From Prevotellaceae bacterium (GTDB lineage: Bacteria; Bacteroidota; Bacteroidia; Bacteroidales; UBA932), in NCBI GenBank assembly GCA_031279735.1, contig JAITHX010000037.1, positions 1 through 6,699 of the forward strand: a stretch of 6,699 nucleotides of DNA, read 5' to 3'. The translations under genes and the position numbers were made by a program. Under the pieces are notes generated by a model. That model was not told where the DNA came from, searched no databases, and saw nothing but the letters and a program-made list of their open reading frames with translations. Positions 4,847-6,699 of the stretch are shown one piece after another. Within the stretch, counting starts at the first letter, position 1. Each line of letters starts with the position of its first letter.

Positions 4847-6568
4847 ATGAACGTAGAAATCAGAAAACGCGCGGAAGTATGGCTCGGACCGGAATACGAC
4901 GAGAGAACCCGCGCAGAAGTGAAAAGAATGCTCGACAACGAAGACGAAAGTGAACTGATCGAGTGTTTTTACAAGGATCTGGAGTTCGGCACCGGCGGGC
5001 TGAGAGGCATCATGGGACCGGGCACAAACAGAATGAACAACTTTACTGTCGGCATGGCGACGCAGGGACTGGTGAACTATCTGAAAAAGCAGTTCCCCGG
5101 CAAGCAGCTCAGCGGTGTTGTAGCCTGCGACAGCCGCAACAACAGCAGAGACCTCGCGGATGTCGTGGCATACGTTTTCGTGGCGAATGGAATTAAGGCG
5201 TATCTGTTCTCCGACCCCCGACCGACGCCGGAACTCAGCTTCGCCATCAGACATCTGAAGTGCGACACGGGCGTAGTGATAACCGCTTCGCACAATCCTA
5301 AAGAGTACAACGGCTACAAGGCTTACTGGAACGACGGCTCTCAGGTTGTCGAACCCCACGACGCGGGCATCATCGCCGAAGTGTCGGCGATAAAGTCGGT
5401 GAACGAAGTGAACTACAAGGGCGGAATGGAACTCTTCAGACTCTTGCAGCTCGACGATTACTATCTGAACGCGCTCGCCACCCTTATGCGCCGGACGGAA
5501 GAACTGTCGAGCGAGGAGAAATGCGCCAACAAGATCGTCTATACGGGACTGCACGGAACAGGCTCGACCGTGATTCCCAAGTTTCTGAAACAGCTCGGCT
5601 ACACGAATCATCTCTGCGTTTCCGCCCAGAGCGTGATGGACGGGAATTTCCCGACGGTGGAATCGCCCAATCCCGAAGACCCCCGCGCATGGAAACTCGC
5701 GCTGGAGCTGGCGGAAGAGAGCGGAGCGAATCTGGCGCTCGCCACCGATCCCGACGCCGACCGCGCGGGAGTCGCCATTCGCGACGACAAGAACGAACTG
5801 CGGCTGCTCAACGGAAACCAGACCGCCGCGCTGCTCGCCTACTACATTCTCGACACGCTTAAGGAGAAAGAGCTGCTGCTCAAGAAGGACTATATGGTGA
5901 AAACCATAGTCACCAGCAGTCTCCTCAACGCAATAGCCAAACACTTCGGCGTGAAAATCTTCGAAGTGCTCACCGGATTCAAATACATCGCGGCGGTTAT
6001 TCGCGAAAAGTCGAGACAGCGATTCGTCTGCGGGGGCGAAGAAAGCTACGGATTCCTTATCGGCAATTACGTGAGGGACAAGGATGCCGTTGTCACCTGC
6101 GGAATGATAGCGGAAATGGCGGCAATGGCAAGCAAAAACGGAAAAACATTGTACGACCTTCTGATGGAACTGTATCTCCGCTTCGGACTTTTCCACGACC
6201 GCATGCTGTCGCTGACCCGAAAGGGCAAGGACGGGCTGGAAGAAATACAATCCATGATGAAGAACTATCGCGACAACCCGCCGAAAACTATCGACGGTTC
6301 GGAAGTTGTGGCTATCAGCGATTATCTTTCGCTCGAACACCGCAAAACCTCAACGGGAAGAGTGACGCGCATCAATCAGCCTCAATCCGACGTGCTGCAA
6401 TTCCTCACAAGCGACAAAACGCTGATCTCCATTCGCCCTTCGGGAACCGAACCGAAAATAAAGTTCTATTTCGAACTGCGCGCCGAACTGAACGACCGCG
6501 CAGACTATCAGAACAAACTGGATATGCTGAACGCAAAATACGACAGGATAACGAAAGAACTTATATGA
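4847..6568 (+). CDS. Phosphoglucomutase/phosphomannomutase (alpha-D-phosphohexomutase, PGM2-like)
   Basis: 573 aa, usual length for the long PGM2/PgcA-like branch. It interconverts hexose 1-phosphate and 6-phosphate in the cytoplasm, feeding sugar nucleotide and glycogen synthesis or returning glucose-1-phosphate to glycolysis. Domain marks in order: FGTGGLRG 47-54; active-site TASHNP 146-151 with the phosphorylated serine S148; the metal-binding loop DPDADR 301-306; the sugar-binding loop GEESYGF 397-403; the phosphate-binding loop RPSGTEPK 530-537. All are intact. Glucose versus mannose (or pentose) preference cannot be read from these motifs. The ATG at 4847 follows an A-rich leader, 26 nt after recQ stops. 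I see no promoter match in the gap, so co-transcription with recQ is likely. The TGA stop lies inside the first copy of a 62 bp tandem repeat. Confidence 0.95.
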   Translation: MNVEIRKRAEVWLGPEYDERTRAEVKRMLDNEDESELIECFYKDLEFGTGGLRGIMGPGTNRMNNFTVGMATQGLVNYLKKQFPGKQLSGVVACDSRNNSRDLADVVAYVFVANGIKAYLFSDPRPTPELSFAIRHLKCDTGVVITASHNPKEYNGYKAYWNDGSQVVEPHDAGIIAEVSAIKSVNEVNYKGGMELFRLLQLDDYYLNALATLMRRTEELSSEEKCANKIVYTGLHGTGSTVIPKFLKQLGYTNHLCVSAQSVMDGNFPTVESPNPEDPRAWKLALELAEESGANLALATDPDADRAGVAIRDDKNELRLLNGNQTAALLAYYILDTLKEKELLLKKDYMVKTIVTSSLLNAIAKHFGVKIFEVLTGFKYIAAVIREKSRQRFVCGGEESYGFLIGNYVRDKDAVVTCGMIAEMAAMASKNGKTLYDLLMELYLRFGLFHDRMLSLTRKGKDGLEEIQSMMKNYRDNPPKTIDGSEVVAISDYLSLEHRKTSTGRVTRINQPQSDVLQFLTSDKTLISIRPSGTEPKIKFYFELRAELNDRADYQNKLDMLNAKYDRITKELI

Positions 6569-6699
6569 ATTATGAATTATAAATTATGAATTATGAATTG
6601 CCTTCGGAAAGTCGGACAGTTCATATATGAATTATAAATTATGAATTATGAATTATGAATTGCCTTCGGAAAGTCGGACAGTTCATATATGAATTATAA
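6563..6699. repeat. 62 bp tandem direct repeat, at least 2.2 copies, overlapping the mutase stop codon
   Basis: Copies start at ATATGA 6563, 6625 and 6687, with an exact period of 62 nt; the third copy is cut by the window end. Each unit has an A+T part made of gaattat words (with one gaattataaattat variant whose place differs between copies 1 and 2) and an identical GC-richer part (gccttcggaaagtcggacag). Each junction carries the perfect 12 nt palindrome ttcatatatgaa (6620-6631 and 6682-6693). Spacers of this gaattat type occur after genes in several bacterial groups. No ORF and no convincing terminator is seen in it. Confidence 0.92.

Noticed and set aside
4823..6340. 505 aa minus-strand ORF opposite the mutase
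   Set aside because: The plus strand carries every phosphohexomutase motif; the opposite frame is open because of codon bias.
936..6568. A novel multi-gene system made of the iron-sulfur protein, RecQ and the mutase
   Set aside because: recQ has its own promoter, the gap before it is 300 nt, and RecQ and phosphohexomutase are ordinary housekeeping proteins; adjacency alone does not support a joint function.

Overview
The window looks like a chromosomal segment of a Bacteroidales/Bacteroidetes bacterium. Three things point there. Promoter-like sites match the Bacteroidetes pattern (TTTG, about 19 bp, TAnnTTTG), perfectly so upstream of recQ. Start codons lack a clear Shine-Dalgarno sequence and follow A-rich leaders. 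The protein types (a long RecQ with a C-terminal extension, and a PGM2-type phosphohexomutase) are also common in that phylum. Genus cannot be told from the sequence alone. Coding DNA is GC-rich, while the spacers carry many repeats.

Layout. Positions 1-555 hold no gene. They form a repeat nest: a roughly 390 bp nested inverted repeat (arms 1-119 and 229-387) made of degenerate 'cagatgacg'-type words plus a unique arm sequence, followed by a 141 bp MITE-like element at 400-540. This element has perfect 20 bp terminal inverted repeats and a TA duplication. The uninterrupted target sequence is present at 98-121, so the insertion can be read directly. Positions 580-729 carry a minus-strand tRNA-Leu(CAA) with its own promoter and a strong intrinsic terminator. 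Positions 936-2324 encode a multi-cluster iron-sulfur protein (ferredoxin and GltD-like) whose flavin/nucleotide-binding core looks shortened and degenerate. Positions 2625-4820 encode RecQ helicase, behind a consensus promoter at 2533-2563. Positions 4847-6568 encode a phosphoglucomutase/phosphomannomutase, 26 nt downstream of recQ and probably co-transcribed. Positions 6563-6699 hold a 62 bp tandem repeat that overlaps the mutase stop codon and runs off the window.

The genes do not form an evident pathway: electron-transfer chemistry, DNA repair and sugar-phosphate metabolism sit side by side. I see no defence system, CRISPR array, transposase or phage gene. The points most worth a second look are the MITE with its visible empty site, the large nested palindrome, the iron-sulfur protein that keeps its cluster cysteines but has lost the usual flavin motifs, and a change in G/C strand bias inside recQ.
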